Below, piece by piece: positions 60,462-64,000 of a stretch of DNA of 64,000 bases. Under the pieces are notes generated by a model. That model saw nothing but the letters and a program-made list of their open reading frames with translations, did not search any database and had not been told where the DNA came from. The DNA is from Hippopus hippopus. Lineage: Eukaryota; Mollusca; Bivalvia; Cardiida; Cardiidae. Position 1 is the stretch's first letter, and each line of letters starts with the position of its first letter. The stretch spans positions 39,382,011-39,446,010 of the forward strand of contig OX328096.1 of NCBI GenBank assembly GCA_946811185.2, in the 5' to 3' direction. A program made the translations under genes and the position numbers.

Positions 60462-60946
60462 CTTCCATTTCGGTGTTTTTCGCAATTTTCGGATCTTTTA
60501 TTTTTTTACTATCAATTTCCGGTTGTCATACGTTAAAATTTCCGCTTTCAGTCAGTGAACCTACAAGTAGGTATGTTCGTCTGGGGTTGTCTCATTATTT
60601 AGTTTTCAAAGAACTCATGAAATTAAATAAAGGCTTTGCTTGTGTGTTTTATATGGACATCGTATCGATTGTTTGTCATACTGAATTTTTGACTTTTTTG
60701 AAGGGTTCGCGTGCCCAAGGCTTAGGCTTGGGCTAGGATATTTCCGCAGTGTCAACTTTCGATAGATCTCACAGAACTGTCCTTTTCTGAACAAATTACT
60801 CATGCAGGCGACCTTTGTGGTCTTGCTACAGACCACTTATAAAAGCGTATAAGAAAGGCGAATTTGCTCACAGTAGGGACTGTCATCATGACTTATGGAT
60901 GCCAGAAGATTCGGCTCCAAGAAGATTCGACCCAGTGCCGCTTTCT

Positions 60947-61074
60947 GGTCAACTCGTACCTAAGTCAACTCGTACCTTAGTCAACTCGTACCTATTTTGG
61001 TCAACTCGTACCTACCCAAGTCAACTCGTACCTATTTTGGTCAACTCGCACCTGTTTTGGTTAAGTCGTACCCT
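60947..61074 (+). repeat. Minisatellite, seven units of GTCAACTCGTACCT (left array)
   Basis: Units begin near 60948, 60964, 60979, 61000, 61020, 61040 and 61060, with spacers AA, TA or ATTTTG. The array is the reverse complement of 63059-63160. Confidence 0.9.
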
Positions 61075-61595
61075 CAGTTCACATGAACATTGATAAACAA
61101 TACAACATAGATATATGACAATAATAGTTCTCTTCGCTGTGCAGGAACAGCAACATACGAAAATGCACGGAACATGCACATGTACTTTCTCAGTGGAAAT
61201 GTTCTTGTTTGTAGATAGTGTAAATTTTTATATTGTTATGTTTTATATGTTGGTTTACGCTGAAGAAGAGCATTTTTTCAAGCAATTGTTGTTTGTGTAG
61301 GACAAACTGATGATTATTTGAGCAGCGTCACAAGGAAACCTGCCGAGATTTCAGATTTACGATGAAGAGAGATTGTACTTTGCATGGAGCGAAATCAAAG
61401 GGGCAGATCAGCTAGTCTGCTCCTATGTTTTTGCATATAAGTTATAACATGTTTTCTCATGATAGACGTGGCTCTTTGTTATTTACATCTAATGGCTGTT
61501 TTATATTTTACAAGACAAAGAAAATAAAAAAATGTATTACATGTATAGCATTCGCTTCTTTCCTTTACCAGAATTTTCAGTCATTTAGATGTTGA

Positions 61596-62784
61596 CAGGG
61601 TTCCCCTTTGACTCGGGACCCCGGGTTTTGACGCTTGGAAATCCGAAATGACCCATTTCTGACGCTCAAAAATAACTGCCTAAGCGTCAGTCTGACGCAT
61701 GATATTATAGGATAAGGGTCATATAAATATGCATCAGACAGAAATATAGACTGTAATTAATATGATCAGTATCAAATGTGAAAGACGCATGCAGCTCTGT
61801 TTATCACAATTCACAGCTAATCAAGCTGGCGAGTGGCGAGCCGTTTGAAAACATTATAAAGGTGTTAATCCAATTATCTAAAAAGACAGGTTTAACAGTT
61901 ACCTGCAACCCTAATTAACAAATTCCTATCAAATCATTCAGCCATACTTCTAAAAAAAAAATTAACTAACATGAAGAAAAGATCATTAAAAAAAAAACGT
62001 GAAAACGCATGACACAACAAATGTCAGTTTGAGATCGTCCGATCAGAGGCACTTCAAACATTTTTTTCATCTTTGAAAATGAATTTAAATGTGAATTTAC
62101 ACTAATTTCTGTATAAAATAATTTTTGAAAGCTAAAAATCTCTGTTTAATGATGAGAGAAAACAGGTTGATTTTGAAATGAAAACATACAATAATTTAAC
62201 CTATAAATGTTGGGGGAGAGAGATGAAGGTTACGCCTTCTTGTCTTACAGTTTTAGCACTGGAATAAGTGTTAAAGAAGAAGTTATTGGACAAAAAAGAG
62301 GAAACTAAATTTTAAGAAATACTTATGAAATAATACCTCAATGGATGTGACTTTTATTTTCTCCCTTTTCCACAATGTTCTTAGATATGAAAGACAAACC
62401 AAGCCGTTCAAGCCCCATTTGTATTGTCTAAAACATTATCAAGTACATGTTTGAATTTTGTGGCTTGCTAAACAGTTAAAAGTTTGTTTGTGTTCGTTTA
62501 TTCATGATGATGAATTGCATGCTAGGACTGCAAGTTAAAATTCATCTAACCACTTCATTCCAAGCCTGTTCATAAGATGATGTATTTTCTTGTCTGATTT
62601 TTCTCCATAAAGAAAGGACATTAATGAAAATTGTCTTCATTTCACTCATTATCTCTCCATAATAAGTAAGTCATTTTGACCCTTGGATATTTCTCTTTGA
62701 CTCTTGAAGATTCCATTTTGACTCTTGAAAATTTGGGCCCAAGAGTCAATGACTCTTAGGGTTCTGGACCTAGAGAGAACCCTG
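61596..62784 (-). mobile_element. 1.19-kb CAGGGTTC-terminus element, inverted copy
   Basis: CAGGGTTCCCC at the left and GAGAGAACCCTG at the right. It matches 30224-31372 in reverse, including GCGTCAGTCTGACGC and the CCAAGAGTCAATGACTCTTA foldback. Flanks share only GTTGA (61591-61595 and 62785-62789). It is non-coding and sits inside the interval bounded by the inverted minisatellites. Confidence 0.75.
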
Positions 62785-63058
62785 GTTGACATATGTTAGG
62801 TCTGAACACATGACTTCCATTCTATTGAAGCACCCAAAGTCCACCCAAAAAACCCATTTATATTTGGTTGATTGTTTGCTATGAATGGAATTGGTCAGGT
62901 TTTAAAATATGTGGTACATGGTACGGCATTGAGAATAAGGTTGTGATGATGTCAGATATATATAAGAAATAGACAAAAAGATAAAAAAGAACACAAAACT
63001 TAATTGTTTTAATATACTGATACTGATAAAAGTCACAAAATAAAAGATATAAAAATAC

Positions 63059-63160
63059 TTAGGTACGAGTTGACTCGGGTACGAGTTGACCCGGGTACGA
63101 GTTGACCAAAATAGGTACGAGTTGACTGAGGTACGAGTTGACTTAGGTACGAGTTGACCA
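63059..63160 (-). repeat. Minisatellite, six inverted units (right array)
   Basis: GGTACGAGTTGAC repeated six times, the reverse complement of the left array at 60947-61074. Beyond it CCCCAGTGCC mirrors CCAGTGCCGC beside the left array. Confidence 0.9.
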
Positions 63161-63897
63161 GTTACCCCCAGTGCCTACCAACGATTTTTAGAGAAGTTTC
63201 GGCCCAAAAAATTGAAAAAATTCGGCATCGAAAATGGGAAGATTCGGCCCAAGCTGTTTAATTGTACTGAAAGCTGATGATTTTCACACTTGGAATGAGT
63301 ATTTTTTAAAGATACAACTTCACTTGTTTTTTAGGCAGTTGGAGGCCTTCAAAACAGTGGCTGTTGACGTTTCTGGTTTTAAATGAGGACAAGTCACATG
63401 TAATTTTCTATCACTTACACTATAGATATTTGTAATTTATATATGTTAACACATCTGAGCCATTTACACACTTTCAAGTTTTAACAGTGTTCTTTTCTCT
63501 CTAGCTGTAAGGATATATCTTTAAAAACTCATTTTCCTGATTTATCCCAGAGTCATTAGTTTTGACGCCCTTAAACAGTTCAGCTTATGTATAATCAGTC
63601 TTGTAAATCACTTGTATAAATAAATGCAGTTTCTAGCAGCTTTAGCAGCTTTTGTTTTTCACTTCAAATCTTTATTATGATTGTTTGTGTTCCACACTGG
63701 TATATTTTTTTTTCAAGATTTTGCAACTGACCATGAAGACGCCCACTTTAGTTTACACTCCTATGAAATGACGCCTTTCAGTCATCTAGACTTTTTTATT
63801 CATTCATCACAATACTGTACCCTGTTTAACAAAAATTGATATTGAGACAAGCAAACAAGAAACTGATTAGCATGTGTAAAGTGTATGTTTGTGTTTT
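63161..63897. other. No gene or clear repeat
   Basis: GGGAAGATTCGGCCC at about 63236 relates to GAAGATTCGGCTCC beside the left array (60905), suggesting the inverted pairing extends a little outward. Otherwise unrecognised. Confidence 0.4.
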
Positions 63898-64000
63898 TTG
63901 CTCCACTGGCAGAAGGCCAGCGGGCATATGTCATGGCCTGGTGTCCATCATGTGTCTGTCCGTCCATCCATGCTGAGTGCAGCTGAGCAGTGTATGACTT
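63898..64000 (-). mobile_element. Pearl-like element, 3' end (runs off the right edge)
   Basis: The reverse complement ends GGCCTTCTGCCAGTGGAGCA after GATGGACGGACAGAC and CCATGACATATGCCCGC, matching the tails at 6005 and 17263. Confidence 0.7.

Noticed and set aside
60947..61074. CRISPR-like regular short repeats
   Set aside because: Units are 13-15 bp with 2-7 bp low-complexity spacers in an animal genome; this is a minisatellite.

Overview
The window is animal nuclear DNA. It is AT-rich, its one host gene is split by long introns, and most of the rest is transposable elements and inverted repeats. The repeats point to a bivalve mollusc. Several elements combine tandem units of about 165 bp with a GACG microsatellite tail, as in the bivalve 'pearl' (Helentron-like) elements. 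A tRNA-derived SINE carries the V-domain signature reported for molluscan RUDI elements. The phylum is an inference; no species can be named from sequence alone.

The only convincing host gene is on the minus strand. It is the 5' half of the large ankyrin-repeat/KH scaffold gene mask (vertebrate ANKHD1/ANKRD17). Ten coding exons can be placed with base-level splice sites. Exon 1 carries the ATG at 32862, and exon 10 (2241-2350) runs into an intron that leaves the left edge. All ten exons join in phase to give 556 codons: an acidic N-terminus, the conserved pre-ankyrin region, and about 11-12 ankyrin repeats of the first block. The second ankyrin block and the KH domain are not in the window.

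The mask introns (2351-32670) are full of elements: four pearl-like elements, two of which share a near-identical 1.5-1.7 kb segment differing by one tandem unit; minus-strand tRNA-SINEs; TTAA-flanked hairpin MITEs; a 225-bp TIR MITE present twice; a double palindrome; and an element with CAGGGTTC termini and a 7-bp target duplication.

Upstream of mask (about 33.1-64 kb) I find no host coding gene. This stretch is dominated by inverted repeats on many scales: foldback palindromes of about 460-480 bp (34.4-35.4 kb) and solo units of the same family further right; a 780-bp inverted repeat (41.6-42.35 kb); a large diverged inverted repeat with arms of about 2.3 kb (42.4-44.7 and 54.2-56.6 kb); a 2-kb element with arms of about 480 bp (58.1-60.05 kb); and a 2.2-kb interval bounded by inverted arrays of a 15-20 bp repeat (60.9-63.16 kb).

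Between the arms of the large inverted repeat lies a nearly complete non-LTR retrotransposon (minus strand, ORF 48955-45395). It has an endonuclease, a reverse transcriptase, a 2A-like motif, and only two in-frame stop codons. It is followed by a satellite-like array whose units carry a GATCAGAC/GTCTGATC hairpin. At 57081-57933 a V-SINE with a 12-bp target duplication is interrupted by a 538-bp TTAA-flanked element. No CRISPR, rRNA or functional tRNA was seen.
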